Of a DNA stretch of 64,000 nucleotides, positions 47,817-60,631 are shown in pieces. Within the stretch, counting starts at the first letter, position 1. Every line of letters starts with the position of its first letter. Source of the stretch: Kappaphycus alvarezii (Eukaryota > Rhodophyta > Florideophyceae > Gigartinales > Solieriaceae); contig NADL03000115.1 in NCBI GenBank assembly GCA_002205965.3, positions 186,001 through 250,000 on the forward strand, given 5' to 3'. The notes under the pieces are model-generated. The model was not told the origin of the DNA and made no database searches. It saw only the letters and a program-made list of their open reading frames with translations. Made by a program: the position numbers and the translations under genes.

Positions 47817-50500
47817 TCATTCATCAATGATGCGGTTTAGTATCACGTTTTCTTTCACTTTGGTCAGTGAGTCTGCTGGATTGTATTTGCTACGAGTCCA
47901 ACCTACATCACTGATCTTCAATTCAATATGGATTTCTCTTATAGCGCGGATATCAATAATTGTTCGCTTCTCGGTAGTGATGGCATTCTTTGAATGAAGT
48001 CGAAGAGGGACTTCGAGTCAGTGAACTTACGAATAGAATTGCTTTGAATGACGTTGAAGAAGGTCTTTGAGTGAGTGAGCATACGAGTAGGAATGGAGCG
48101 GTGTATTAATGTGTCCAGGTCGCATTTCACTGTGAGCGGGTAATCCATTGCTTCATTGAATGTGATTTTCTCGCCGCCAAGGACAGAGCAAGTGACTCGG
48201 CGAGATTCGTACGTGCTGAAATGCAGTATGCTGCACTTGTCGTTTTTTTCGCAGAGGAGAATCTAGAACCCGAGTTGGGTGGGGTCCTGACTTTCTGCGA
48301 AGCTGCAATTGCTGTAAACGGGAAGGTAGATTGATGCAGGGTCAGGAGGGGACTACAAAATTCTACGATCAGAGTATTTGTGTCCTTGCCGGACGATTTT
48401 GCTGATTGCTTCTATGACAGACGGACCAAAACGATTTTTTGTAATTTGAGATGTCTTATGCGCATGCAATGTCTGGTCCAGTGTGCAGGAGCCACTGAAG
48501 TTTTTAACGAAGAGGCCTGTATTCTCTGAAGGTTTCAGCCGTTGGCAAAGGTTTCAATGTGTTGAGGTGTTGTGATTGGTAGAGGTGGATTCTCACTGGT
48601 GTTGTTGATACTTGTATGCCGGCGAAGTGAATTTGTTCATGTCGCGTGGATCGGTTTCGAACTTTTGTTCTTTCATGTTCGTTGTGGCAAGGAATTTATT
48701 TGTACTAGCATGAAAGCTCTCCTTAACGTAGTATCTAGATTATCCTTCGAGTTTTCTGTGTATTATTCTATAGAAAAGGCGGATATCCGGAGTGCATTGT
48801 TGCATCTCCAGGTCCTCGCAGAGGTGTGTGGTGGTAGTTGAGTCCCAATAGTCTCCTTTATCTACTATTCCGTATGGTGTTTTTAACAGTTTGAAGAGTG
48901 ATTTGAGTCCAGCTGTAGTTTTTGGGTTGTAATGACATAAAAATCTCGTAGCAGTTCACCTGTGGATTGTCGCCTGAGTAACGTCCTGTAATCATATGCA
49001 GAAGCAGAATATAGCTGCGATAGACATCATAATGCGTACGGAGCTGAGACGGAGCATGCAAGCGGGATGTACGAGATGGTCTAAGTCTTGATCGCCGAAA
49101 CCTTTCACCGCACATCGTGCTTTATATAGCTATTCGTTTGCGCATTTGTGTTTGATGGAGAGCACAAAACGACCTCTCATAATATTAGCATCAGCCGGGA
49201 GCTCCTCCCGGAGCAAGACCTCAAAAACATTTCGGTGCAGCAATCCCTGAATTTCATTTGATCGTGCAGCAGCAGAGCGGGGGTCCTTTTGCGGGGATCG
49301 TTGGTGGTGATCACTTCGGTGAGATAAACACGAGCTTTGGTTGACGGATTCGCGACGGAGGACAGATATTAATTGATGTGCTGTAGTAAAGAGTTGCTAT
49401 CGGCCTTGGAGACTGGCATTGCTTGGTCAATAGAATATTTGGCCTCTTTGTCTTTGCGTTGCACCCATACTTGCTTTTATAGCACTTTCGTTACTTCGAA
49501 CGGTCCTCTTCATTGTATTGCTCCCTGCCAGACAAAAATGGTAGCCGGAGTGGATTATGTAGTTTGCTGCTGGGGGAACTTGTTTGGCAAGTGTTTCATA
49601 GCTGAACTTATGCAGAGATGTCTGCCATCTCAATACGTTCAACATTCATCGCTCTCATGCGGTCTGCGTGTGACAAGAGGGATTTGGAGTGGGGATGGAA
49701 GCAAGGAATCACGCGGAACACAAGGGTGGAGGGTTTCAAGCCTTCGAAACCCTGAGTGTCGTTCATTGCCTTGACCGAAAGCTGAACGGCAATGCCGTGA
49801 TCGGCACGGGAACACCCCGGTAATATTATTGAAACTGCCCCAACGGGGCATGATAGCCTTCCCCACATCTTAGTACGTTGTGTGAGTAGACACCACACAG
49901 TTTGAGTTTGATTCCAGCGGACTCGGCGATGTTTTCAAATTCTTTTCCGGACAAGATTATGTCTTGGTCAACACTCATCTTTTCGGGGTAGCCGACATAA
50001 GTAGATACTCAGCGCACTAAAAAGTAGTGCTAAATAGTCTGGACAGACTTGTCTGGGAGGAACATGGCGGAGTAAGAGTGGGTGGATGGTCCACCACATG
50101 CAAAACAGCGTTCCCTTGAATCCAAACGAGGTCAAGGGATATTTTATGGTTATAAATGCGCTTGGAGGGTGGAAGACGATGTGACCCTTTATTGTATTTG
50201 TTGAGAAGATTCAATTCTTGCCTGGTATAGAATATTGTTTTTCTGTCCTATGGAACGCACATGTGCCGCTAAAGTCTGGTAGGAAATATAAATTCGTAGC
50301 GACGAGTTTCGGGTACGTTTTCAACGTTGTCTGCTAATAGGCCGTGCTTATCCAGGATGTGCAGTCCAACGAGTAGTGGGGCATCGGCATCGCCAACATC
50401 TACATCGAAATTCAGAAACGAGTTTTCTGGAGGTTTAATGCGTATAGTCGTTAACCCAATTCTGATAAAGACGTTCTAGCCGACGTTGAAGTTTTAGTCG
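47817..50500 (-). mobile_element. Degenerate Ty1/copia pol, copy F
   Basis: Protease tail about 50490-50310, integrase about 50214-49608, RT N-part about 49350-49000, RT C-part about 48770-48450, RNase H 48148-47817. It belongs to the variant class shared with copy G, with several substitutions and a small deletion near 50175 relative to copies A-E. Downstream of its RNase H end lies the 248-bp LTR-like segment at 47471-47718. Confidence 0.85.
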
Positions 50501-52628
50501 GTGTGCTGAAGCTTGACCTTCCCCTTCATCGCGGGGCAGAGATCCATTGGTTGAGTGAGCCCAATACATTACCGCTATGTACCAATGTCTAGGCAAGTGC
50601 CATTGAAATGGCAGGGTGAAGTAGTGAATTGCGTTATAGCCAAAACATCCGGCACAGATTTCAATATTCGCTCATAACTCAGAATCGATCAGCTCTGCCA
50701 AGAACCAGTTTATCAACTAGTGAAACAATCGTATTGATATTCGGCACCACTTCATTCGCGAGGCATTAGCAGCAAAGCAGACCCGGATATATCACTGCAG
50801 AAATAAACATCATGGTTGCAATATTCTGAAAAAACCTTTGCTTCGATTCAAGTCGGTGAAGTTTCGAAGTGATTTGGGCATATTCCTTCCTAGCCTTCCA
50901 AATTGGCAGTGAGCTGTTTTCAGATTGATGGGGCGCTACAGTGGCCAGTTCTAGTTCGAGGGGTCGTGTTAGTGCATTTACTTTCTGTTTTCTCTGCTGA
51001 CAGCTTACAGATATGAAATGGGCTTACATACTTTAATTTAGCTTACTGTACACTTAGAGCCGAGTGGATACGTTTATGTACTGTAAAGTGCTTTAAGCTC
51101 GAGCTGATATACTTTAGATAAGCTCAAGTAGGATTAGGGTTGGACTATCACCGTCGTCTACATAGATTCTGGAAATTCCTTCAATCAAACGGAAGCACCA
51201 GTCGGATCGCCTCGAGGTCCATATAGGCCCTGGGATCCCTACATCATCTGTCTTAGGGTAGCACTCCACCACTATCTCTCTTCTCAACTCTCTCTCTTGG
51301 TCATTTACTCTCCCTCTGCTTGCAATCCTCTTCTCTCTGTCTCTATCCGTTCTCCCTTGGTCTTCCTCGTTCAACTTTCCCTTAGCTATCCAACCGATAT
51401 CGTCCCTTCTGAAAATTAATCTTCTGTATAAAAACATGGAAGCAGGGAAATCGAAAAGCCAGAAACATCATTGGAATTTTTTCTTTATTGATAACCTTTT
51501 GGACTACATAATTGAGGATGTCATTATCAAGGAAATTAGGAAGGTCATTTTAGATGCGTTTGCGCGGTACGTGCTCGTCAATAAACAGGCCACTCGTGGA
51601 GAGTTTTAGAATGCTGCCATGTTAGAAAGTGAGGATGTTTTATCCAATATCAGATGAGCGAGAAATTCTACGTCACGTTTGTCAACCCACTCGCCCCCTC
51701 TCGCTCTAGGATTCCAATCTTCAACCATCTTATTATTAGTCTAAATACCGCCTTGGCAAACTAGCAGGGCAGGTACCAAGGCTGTATTTCTGCATCGCCC
51801 TATAGGACCAGGCTACTACCCATTTCAATTCCTGCTCTTGGAGGATGGAACCTGGATCGATTTGCCGTAGTCACAGGCCTGGCAAAACTTGTCTCGAATA
51901 GAGCCATGGAACAATTGTCAAGAGCGATGTCGACTCTTTTACGACAGTATGCCGCGCTAGTGGTCTCCTCCAGTGAAGCATGTCTGTTGTCTGATCTCAA
52001 CACATCTTTCCAGATGAAATGAAGACGTCTACTATCCCCTAGGGTACAAAACGCTAACCTTAAAAACTTCCCTGGTCTTCTCCCTACAAAGTGTCGCATT
52101 AACCACACCCCCTCTAACATCTTTCTAGGTCGCCATCATAAATTTGTTGCCTTTACCCTTTATCGCGGTGCATTCATGTGAACGGTTGTCTGGAAAACCA
52201 TGGGATAGGTCGGAAATATCTTCCAACAGTAAAACACCCAAACGTTCCCCCTTCATGTGAACCGAGGCCACGTTACAAGAACCTAAATACCGCGATATAC
52301 TTCTACGTGTTTTACTGTACTTGAACTACCCCACTCAAACCCGCTGTTTTCTTGTACTTCACGAGTTATGCTCACGATCAGTCTGCATTTGTGACAGCTA
52401 TAAAGATCCACCACCACCATGTGACAGCTTGCCACCTGTCTACAGTAAGTGTAAGGTTCTTCGTATTACTCTTCTTACCGAATGCAACTATCACTCTCCG
52501 ATGTTATCTTGTAATTATTAAATTCCAAGTACTGCACTGTTTACTCACTACCGAAGACTGAAGTTGGTTCGAATTGAAAGTAAACAGAGGCAAGAGACAT
52601 TCTTCAACAAGTCACCGCTACACATTTA
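50501..52628. other. Spacer between copia and zinc-finger gene, unit 6
   Basis: Holds the plus ORF at 51436-51609 and the full 106-codon minus ORF at 52120-51800. The small variable site reads 'gagttatgctc' near 52365. Confidence 0.6.
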
Positions 52629-54361
52629 TCAAAGCAAGTCAAAGAATTCAATAGGGGCTTGAAACCCGTGATCTATCACTATTGGTGTGCTCCTCAGATC
52701 CGACCTGTGCGACGACATGATCCCATCGGAGTGCTCAAATGCCACCCACTGTTCGTCACCTACCGCGTCGCCACACAACCCCCCACTTTCCGCCTCTTTT
52801 TCGGTTCCATCGCCATAGAAGCTGTCCATGTCTTTCACTCGTGGCCCAGCCCTACTACTTTGTGACTGGCGGAACCCCTTCGAACGAGTCTGCGCACCAG
52901 TTTGCGATTGCTCTTCAATTCCCACGAAAGCGCTTTCGACCCCGTGCACTGGCACACTTGACGGGATACATTGTGCATGACCTATCTCCCCTGAGATGAG
53001 CTGTGCATTTGTCAGCGCCTGGACTCCAATTCCCCCAAAAGTACCTCCGATCCCAAGCACATTCACACCTGTCGAAACGGAATGTGCTTGACAGATATCC
53101 TTTGCCGGAATCTGTACATTAGTTTGCACTCGCACTCTCATTTCCCCCGACGCCCCTTCCACCTCATGTACGTGCGCATTAATCGGGACAGAATGGGTAA
53201 TCTTTGCGCCGTTGTGCTTCTCACAGCTATTTGTTTCAGGAGCCAGCCTCCACTCATTTACCCCACGACACCTGTCACCGCTCGAAATGAATGGATCGCG
53301 GGCTTGCAACCAGCAGAGACCTTCCAGGTGCTCATTCAATTCATCAAACTGTAATGGGTCAGCCATTTGAAGGATGCTATCTTCACTGGCGTTCATAAAT
53401 GGATATGCACCCGCCCCTGACATTACATTTTCTGGTGATACATCACGCCCAAACGGTATCCCTTCCAACCGAACATTCGGACTCAACCTACACTGAGGCC
53501 CTTCCCACATCTCTCAAATAGTTCGTCCAAATCGCTTGCCTTCGACATCTTCATGCCGCTGCTACCACCAATGTCTCGAGATTTGGATGGCGGACTCCCT
53601 GCTGCGGAATGTTTGAATCTCTTCTTTCCTCTTCGCTCGGGAGCAGTCATCGCAGGCTGTCCAGAAGATGCCTTGTTCGAATCTGCCCTGCGATTTTCTG
53701 CGGCAATGTGGATCAGGTCGTTCGGACGCTTCTTTCGATTTGTCTGTATCTCGCCGCCATCGTTGGATCCTCTCTTTGATTTCCCGCAAGGTCGACCAGA
53801 TGAGCTTTCTTGCGCTGGAGTGGTACTGTGTTGGACTCGCAGGCTATTTTCCCGACCAGAACTTCTCTCTCTGCCTGTTTCCGGTTTCAGTTGCACAGCC
53901 GCTCCATCGTTATTTTTTTTCTGAGCGCTCGACCTCAATATGTCACTATTGCTCCCGTCATGGTGGGCTCGAACATGATGAGCCATGGAGCTCCGCCATT
54001 TAAATTTTCTGTCGCAGTTCTCCATCGGACATTCGTAGGGCGTCTCCCCAGTGTGCAATCTCATGTGCACTTTGAGATTAAAGGCCCTTCCAAATTGCTG
54101 CATACATCAAACAAACATTTCACTGTCAGTGGCTGCTCAACTACGGAAAATCAGAACTATTCGTCTCCCAGAAAGGTATGAAAGTGGAACCAGACGTTCA
54201 ATGACTTTCGAACTTACCCGCTTGCAAGTGGGACAAACATTTTCTGTGAGTCTCGTACTCTCCCGAGACTTCACGGCTCCAATGGTGGTTCTGTTCTGAT
54301 TCTGTGCCTCAGAATCGACTCTTCCCAAGGATCCTGACTTTGCTTGAGGAATGCTAGCCAT
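52629..54361 (-). pseudogene. C2H2 zinc-finger gene, single frameshift (unit 6)
   Basis: Exon 1 54361-54218, intron 54217-54098, exon 2 54097-52629. It has the same one-base loss as unit 5 (near 53485) and is otherwise open. A deletion near 54425 ('gaggtgggcta') removes the in-frame upstream stop, so an N-terminal extension without an upstream ATG appears. If the frameshift is real, the product would keep both fingers and the basic clusters (about 250 residues) and lose the C-terminal half. Confidence 0.82.
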
Positions 54362-55945
54362 CGCTTTTTGCCGATTCCGGTGTAGCACAAATGAGTAGGT
54401 GGTGTGCCGACAGAGAAAGAGGTGGGCTAGCACTGGTTCCCGAAGAAAGCATTGTATGTGGAGGTATTATATATTCCAGTTTGATGCGGTCTGGACGCAA
54501 ATTTCAGACCGTTCCTTTGAATAACTGTCAGTTCGAGAACGTCTATGAGTTTTGACGGTCTCCCTGGATCTATTGATCCGGTGGACCATGTCACGCAATG
54601 CACAGTACCCGAGACCAACAAAAGCCTGTCCAGAAAACTCGTCTGAGCATCTCCCATTCAACGCGCAGACGGTGTGGCCGTGTCTATACCATTTGTTGAC
54701 TGGCACGACAAGACGTGTGACATTGAAAACCAGAAAGATTAGGCAGGTGCCTTGGAGCTGGTGGTTGCTCATCTTTTGGTGAGCGTAGAGGAACTGGTGG
54801 TTGACCGCTGTTTCTTTGGCAGTAATTGAAGCCGACTTTGATTTCAATTGATTTGAATATAAATGAAGTTTAGCTCGACGATTTCCTATCGTAACCGACA
54901 TTGTCGAGATAGTTTTTGTGAGATAATTTTGCCATATTCTGAAGGAAAACTCTCGAACTTTTTGGGAGTGGTAAATTTGAGATTTTTGACTAATTTAGCC
55001 TCCAAAAAACACTTGCAAGGTGGATCTTTTCGATGTCAGTCGCGGTAAAATTTTCTTAGTGTATGCAGATAGCCACATGAAAAAAAGCTACGGATTTGCT
55101 GCCACTGCTGTCACGGTTGCTTTCAGTGGCAGTTATGTCCCCCACGCCTATGACGTTTCTGCAGCTTGAACGTCACACAAGTCAGTAATGAAAGCTACGT
55201 GAGGTGAATCTAATGCATTAAACACCACCAGTGGAGAAAGTTTTGGGTGTTTTTACTGTTGGTAGATATATTCGACCTAAACCACCAGTGGTGATGAATG
55301 ATGAACAGCGATATAGGGCCCGAGAAAGTGAAAAGTTACTCTCCCTCTCTTACCTCTGCTCACTGCTACAGGATGCGTACGTCTAGATCGCTGTTCTGCC
55401 TTCTTCAGTTTCACAAAATCTCTCAGCTACCGTTTGCTCCATATCGAACGCAAATCTTGTAACCACGACGTTGGTTATCGGCTATAATGTCGATAAACCT
55501 TTTATTAAGCGTATCGCAATCCTTTGATGATGAATGGGTTCGCTTTGCAACCATTCCACTGCGACACAACCTTTTCCGCTGCATTTATTTTCCTCCTTTA
55601 TGTCAGCATCTGGAACGATGTAGGCGGTCATGGGATGCTCTTTTGAGTTGACTGTGGTTTTCTGGAGTACTTTTGGATAGAGTGAAACGTATCCTCCAAG
55701 AATAAAAGATTTAAACCTCCCAGCAACATAGGTTATCGGAAAACATGTAAAATGAAAAAGGAGACCCTCAATGGGGTTACCACACACATGGGTTTGGGTC
55801 AATACCTTACCGCATTTCAGGCGAATTCCAGGAAAGGGCTATCAGACTGGGAGTAGAAATGCTTGACCAACTGTGGTTGAAACGTATAAAATTTTAAAGC
55901 ACTTGAAGTTGGTTGGTTGGTTTCAGTTGTAAGTATTATGGTATG
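54362..55945. other. Spacer between zinc-finger gene and copia, unit 6
   Basis: 144-codon minus ORF intact at 54901-54467; 106-codon minus ORF intact at 55802-55482. Confidence 0.5.
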
Positions 55946-55956
55946 TGTTATAAGCT

Positions 55957-56202
55957 ATTCTATCTCAACTAATCAAGCCGTCTTAAGTACCCGTCGAGTC
56001 CTAGCCTCAGAACCTTGCTGGTTAAGCCATGTCTTTTGCGTCGATGGTATCGGGTACTTGTAGAAAGGTAACTCTATATAAATCAGGCCCGTAATACGAT
56101 GCTGTAGGTAGGGATAACTGTGCAGCTTTGGTATTACTTCGAAACAGTGGTTGAGGGACCGTGTTTGAAGTGAATATGACTGCGGACTAGGGGTCACTTC
56201 TT
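55957..56202 (-). repeat. Extra 246-bp segment, possible copia 3' LTR piece (unit 6)
   Basis: Counterpart of 47471-47718 at the same place in unit 6, two bases shorter. It shares the same endpoints, so it was duplicated with the unit and not inserted independently. Confidence 0.5.
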
Positions 56203-56300
56203 CGTATTCCCTCCCTTCAAAGGAATTCGGGTTGCGATAGTCATTCATTGAACGATACTCCACGTCGGATCACCCACTGTGCGACAGGGTGTGAAACGAT

Positions 56301-59005
56301 TCATTCATCAATGATGCGGTTTAGTATCACGTTTTCTTTCACTTTGGTCAGTGAGTCTGCTGGATTGTATTTGCTACGAGTCCAACCTACATCACTGATC
56401 TTCAATTCAATATAGAATTCTCTTATAGCGCGGATATCAATCATTGTTCGCTTCTCGGTAGTGATGGTATTCTTTGAATGAAGTCGAAGAGGGACTTCGA
56501 GTCAGTGAACTTACGAATAGAATTGCTTTGAATGACGTTGAAGAAGGTCTTTGAGTGAGTGAGCATACGAGTAGGAATGGAGCGGTGTATTAATGTGTCC
56601 AGGTCGCATTTCACTGTGAGCGGGTAATCCATTGCTTCATTGAATGTGATTTTCTCGCCGCCAAGGACAGAGCAAGTGACTCGGCGAGATTCGTACGTGC
56701 TGAAATGCAGTATGCTGCACTTGTCGTTTTTTTCGCAGAGGAGAATCTAGAACCCGAGTTGGGTGGGGTCCTGACTTTCTGCGAAGCTGCAATTGCTGTA
56801 AACGGGAAGGTAGATTGATGCAGGGTCAGGAGGGGGCTACAAAATTCTACGATCAGAGTATTTGTGTCCTTGCCGGACGATTTTGCTGATTGCTTCTATG
56901 ACAGACGGACCAAAACGATTTTTTGTAATTTGAGATGTCTTATGCGCATGCAATGTCTGGTCCAGTGTGCAGGAGCCACTGAAGTTTTTGACGAAGAGGC
57001 CTGTATTCTCTGAAGGTTTCAGCCGTTGGCAAAGGTTTCAATGTGTTGAGGTGTTGTGATTGGTAGAGGTGGATTCTCACTGGTGTTGTTGATACTTGTA
57101 TGCCGGCGAAGATGAATTTGTTCATGTCGCGTGGATCGGTTTCGAACTTTTGTTCTTTCATGTTCGTTGTGGCAAGGAATTTATTTGTACTAGCATGAAA
57201 GCTCTCCTTAACGTAGTATCTAGATTATCCTTCGAGTTTTCTGTGTATTATTCTATAGAAAAGGCGGATATCCGGAGTGCATTGTTGCATCTCCAGGTCC
57301 TCGCAGAGGTGTGTGGTGGTAGTTGAGTCCCAATAGTCTCCTTTATCTACTATTCCGTATGGTGTTTTTAACAGTTTGAAGAGTGATTTGAGTCCAGCTG
57401 TAGTTTTTGGGTTGTAATGACATAAAAATCTCGTAGCAGTTCACCTGTGGATTGTCAATACGCCTGAGTAACGTCCTGTAATCATATGCAGAAGCAGAAT
57501 ATAGCTGCGATAGACATCATAATGCGTACGGAGCTGAGACGGAGCATGCAAGCGGGATGTACGAGATGGTCTAAGTCTTGATCGCCGAAACCTTTCACCG
57601 CACATCGTGCTTTATATAGCTATTCGTTTGCGCATTTGTGTTTGATGGAGAGCACAAAACGACCTCTCATAATATTAGCATCAGCCGGAGCTCCTCCCGG
57701 AGCAAGACCTCAAAAACATTTCGGTGCAGCAATCCCTGAATTTCTTTGATCGTGCAGCAGCAGAGCGGGGGTCCTTTTTGCGGGGATCGTTGGTGGTGAT
57801 CACTTCGGTGAGATAAACACGAGCTTTGGTTGACGTGGATTCGCGACGGAGGACAGATATTAATTGATGTGCTGTAGTAAAGAGTTGCTATCGGCCTTGG
57901 AGACTGGCATTGCTTGGTCAATAGAATATTTGGCCTCTTTGTCTTTGCGTTGCACCCATACTTGCTTTTATAGCCCTTTCGTTACTTCGAACGGTCCTCT
58001 TCATTGCTTATTTCTCTCCCTGCCAGACAAACAAATGGTAGCCGGAGTGGATTATGTAGTTTGCTGCTGGGGGAACTTGTTCGGCAAGTGCGTGTCGCAG
58101 CTGAACTTATGCAGAGATGTCTGCCATCTCAATACGTTCAACATTCATCGCTCTCATGCGATCGCGTGTGACAAGAGGGATTTGGAGTGGGGATGGAAGC
58201 AAGGAATCACGCGGAACACAAGGGTGGAGGGTTTCAAGCCTTCGAAACCCTGAGTGTCGTTCATTGCCTTGACCGAAAGCTGAACGGCAATGCCGTGATC
58301 GGCAACGGGAACATCCCCGGTAATATTATTGTAAACTCGCCCCAACGGGGCATGATAGCCTTCCCACATCTTAGTACGTTGTGTGAGTAGACACCACACA
58401 GTTTGAGTTTGATTCCAGCGGACTTGGCGATGTTTTCAAATTCTTTTCCGGACAAGATTATGTCTTGGTCAACACTCATCTTTTCGGGGTAGCCGACATA
58501 AGTAGATACTCAGCGCACTAAAAAGTAGTGCTATAGTCTGGACAGACTTGTCTGGGAGGAACATGGCGGAGTAAGAGTGGGTGGATGGTCCACCACATGC
58601 AAAACAGCGTTCCCTTGAATCCAAACGAGGTCAAGGGATATTTTATGGTTATAAATGCGCTTGGAGGGTGGAAAAGATACACGGAAACGATGTGACCCTT
58701 TATTGTATTTGTTGAGAAGATTCAATTCTTGCCTGGTATAGAATATTGTTTTTCTGTCCTATGGAACGCACATGTGCCGCTAAAGTCTGGTAGGAAATAT
58801 AAATTCGTAGCGACGAGTTTCGGGTACTTTTTCAACGTTGTCTGCTAATAGGCCGTGCTTATCCAGGATGTGCAGTCCAACGAGTAGTGGGGCATCGGCA
58901 TCGCCAACATCTACATCGAAATTCAGAAACGAGTTTCTGGAGTTTAATGCGTATAGTCGTTAACCCAATTCTGATAAAGACGTTGTAGCCGACGTTGAAG
59001 TTTTA
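56301..59005 (-). mobile_element. Degenerate Ty1/copia pol, copy G
   Basis: Protease tail about 59005-58830, integrase 58725-58154, RT N-part about 57870-57490, RT C-part about 57260-56940, RNase H 56632-56301. Same variant class as copy F. Downstream of RNase H lies the 246-bp LTR-like segment at 55957-56202. Confidence 0.85.
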
Positions 59006-59766
59006 GTCGGTGTGCTGAAGCTTGACCTTCCCCTTCATCGCGGGGCAGAGATCCATTGGTTGAGTGAGCCCAATACATTACCGCTATGTACCAATGTCTA
59101 GGCAAGTGCCATTGAAATGGCAGGGTGAAGTAGTGAATTGCGTTATAGCCAAAACATCCGGCACAGATTTCAATATTCGCTCATAACTCAGAATCGATCA
59201 GCTCTGCCAAGAACCAGTTTATCAACTAGTGAAACAATCGTATTGATATTCGGCACCACTTCATTCGCGAGGCATTAGCAGCAAAGCAGACCCGGATATA
59301 TCACTGCAGAAATAAACATCATGGTTGCAATATTCTGAAAAAACCTTTGCTTCGATTCAAGTCGGTGAAGTTTCGAAGTGATTTGGGCATATTCCTTCCT
59401 AGCCTTCCAAATTGGCAGTGAGCTGTTTTCAGATTGATGGGGCGCTACAGTGGCCAGTTCTAGTTCGAGGGGTCGTGTTAGTGCATTTACTTTCTGTTTT
59501 CTCTGCTGACAGCTTACAGATATGAAATGGGCTTACATACTTTAATTTAGCTTACTGTACAACTTAGAGCCGAGTGGATACGTTTATGTACTGTAAAGTG
59601 CTTTAAGCTCGAGCTGATATACTTTAGATAAGCTCAAGTAGGATTAGGGTTGGACTATCACCGTCGTCTACATAGATTCTGGAAACTTCCTTCAATCAAA
59701 CGGAAGCACCAGTCGGATCGCCTCGAGGTCCATATAGGCCCTGGGATCCCTACATCATCTGTCTTA

Positions 59767-59880
59767 GGGTAGCACTCCACCACTATCTCTCTTCTCAACT
59801 CTCTCTCTTGGTCATTTACTCTCCCTGTGCTTGCAATCCTCTTCTCTCTGTCTCTATCCGTTCTCCCTTGGTCTTCCTCG
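59767..59880 (+). promoter_or_regulatory. CT-rich promoter-like tract (unit 7 example)
   Basis: About 110 bp strongly enriched in C and T on the plus strand ('ctctcttctcaactctctct' and similar), followed 60-70 bp later by 'tataaaaacATGG'. Such tracts are common just before fungal transcription starts. It recurs in every unit (about 2277, 18003, 26260, 34505, 42783, 51273, 59780). Confidence 0.4.
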
Positions 59881-59946
59881 TTCAACTTTCCCTTAGCTAT
59901 CCAACCGATATCGTCCCTTCTGAAAATTAATCTTCTGTATAAAAAC

Positions 59947-60120
59947 ATGGAAGCAGGGAAATCGAAAAGCCAGAAACATCATTGGAATTTTTTCTTTATT
60001 GATAACCTTTTGGACTACATAATTGAGGATGTCATTATCAAGGAAATTAGGAAGGTCATTTTAGATGCGTTTGCGCGGTACGTGCTCGTCAATAAACAGG
60101 CCACTCGTGGAGAGTTTTAG
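59947..60120 (+). CDS. Short conserved plus-strand ORF, 57 codons (possible truncated DNA-binding protein)
   Basis: ATG lies 5 bp after 'tataaaaac', about 75 bp downstream of a CT-rich tract of about 100 bp, a promoter style frequent in fungi. The product starts 'MEAGKSKSQKHHWNFFFIDN' and ends 'TRGEF' at a TAG. The pattern Trp, hydrophobic helix, 'EIRKV', 'RGEF' is weakly reminiscent of the start of fungal Myb/SANT-like domains. In those, the position of the TAG is often Trp (TGG), and open sequence 'NAAMLESEDVLSN' follows the stop. I do not claim this family. Identical in all seven units (2439, 18166, 26413, 34667, 42946, 51436, 59947), but so is almost everything else, so conservation does not prove coding. 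Probably a pseudogene 5' end. Confidence 0.3.
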   Translation: MEAGKSKSQKHHWNFFFIDNLLDYIIEDVIIKEIRKVILDAFARYVLVNKQATRGEF

Positions 60121-60310
60121 AATGCTGCCATGTTAGAAAGTGAGGATGTTTTATCCAATATCAGATGAGCGAGAAATTCTACGTCACGTTTGTCAACCCA
60201 CTCGCCCCCTCTCGCTCTAGGATTCCAATCTTCAACCATCTTATTATTAGTCTAAATACCGCCTTGGCAAACTAGCAGGGCAGGTACCAAGGCTGTATTT
60301 CTGCATCGCC

Positions 60311-60631
60311 CTATAGGACCAGGCTACTACCCATTTCAATTCCTGCTCTTGGAGGATGGAACCTGGATCGATTTGCCGTAGTCACAGGCCTGGCAAAACT
60401 TGTCTCGAATAGAGCCATGGAACAATTGTCAAGAGCGATGTCGACTCTTTTACGACAGTATGCCGCGCTAGTGGTCTCCTCCAGTGAAGCATGTCTGTTG
60501 TCTGATCTCAACACATCTTTCCAGATGAAATGAAGACGTCTACTATCCCCTAGGGTACAAAACGCTAACCTTAAAAACTTCCCTGGTCTTCTCCCTACAA
60601 AGTGTCGCATTAACCACACCCCCTCTAACAT
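60311..60631 (-). CDS. Conserved 106-codon minus-strand ORF, no recognised product
   Basis: ATG at 60631, TAG at 60311. The predicted protein is basic and Cys-containing ('RHFVGRRPGK', 'CRKRVDIALDNC'). No signal peptide, membrane segment or known motif was seen. It is the same and full-length in units 2, 4, 5, 6 and 7 (18530, 35031, 43310, 51800, 60311) and damaged by one base in units 1 and 3. The opposite strand is also open for about 70 codons over the same stretch, so it may be chance. It lies on the same strand as the zinc-finger gene, about 500 bp beyond its stop. Confidence 0.25.
   Translation of the reverse strand: MLEGVWLMRHFVGRRPGKFLRLAFCTLGDSRRLHFIWKDVLRSDNRHASLEETTSAAYCRKRVDIALDNCSMALFETSFARPVTTANRSRFHPPRAGIEMGSSLVL

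Larger units (their letters stand above)
40500..49018. repeat. Array unit 5 (carries extra 248-bp segment)
   Basis: Full unit of 8519 bp. It contains a 248-bp segment at 47471-47718 that is absent from units 1-4. It shares with unit 6 a one-base deletion in the zinc-finger gene (near 44997), the 'cattgtatgtgg' variant near 45965 and 'aaagggctatc' near 47346. Units 5 and 6 are therefore sister copies. Confidence 0.93.
49019..57508. repeat. Array unit 6 (carries extra 246-bp segment)
   Basis: Full unit of 8490 bp, sister to unit 5, with the extra segment at 55957-56202. Its copia part (49019-50500) belongs to a variant shared with unit 7: 'gtacgagatggtctaag' near 49070, 'gcttggagggtgg' near 50160 and 'atggaacgca' near 50250, where earlier units have different bases. 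Confidence 0.93.
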
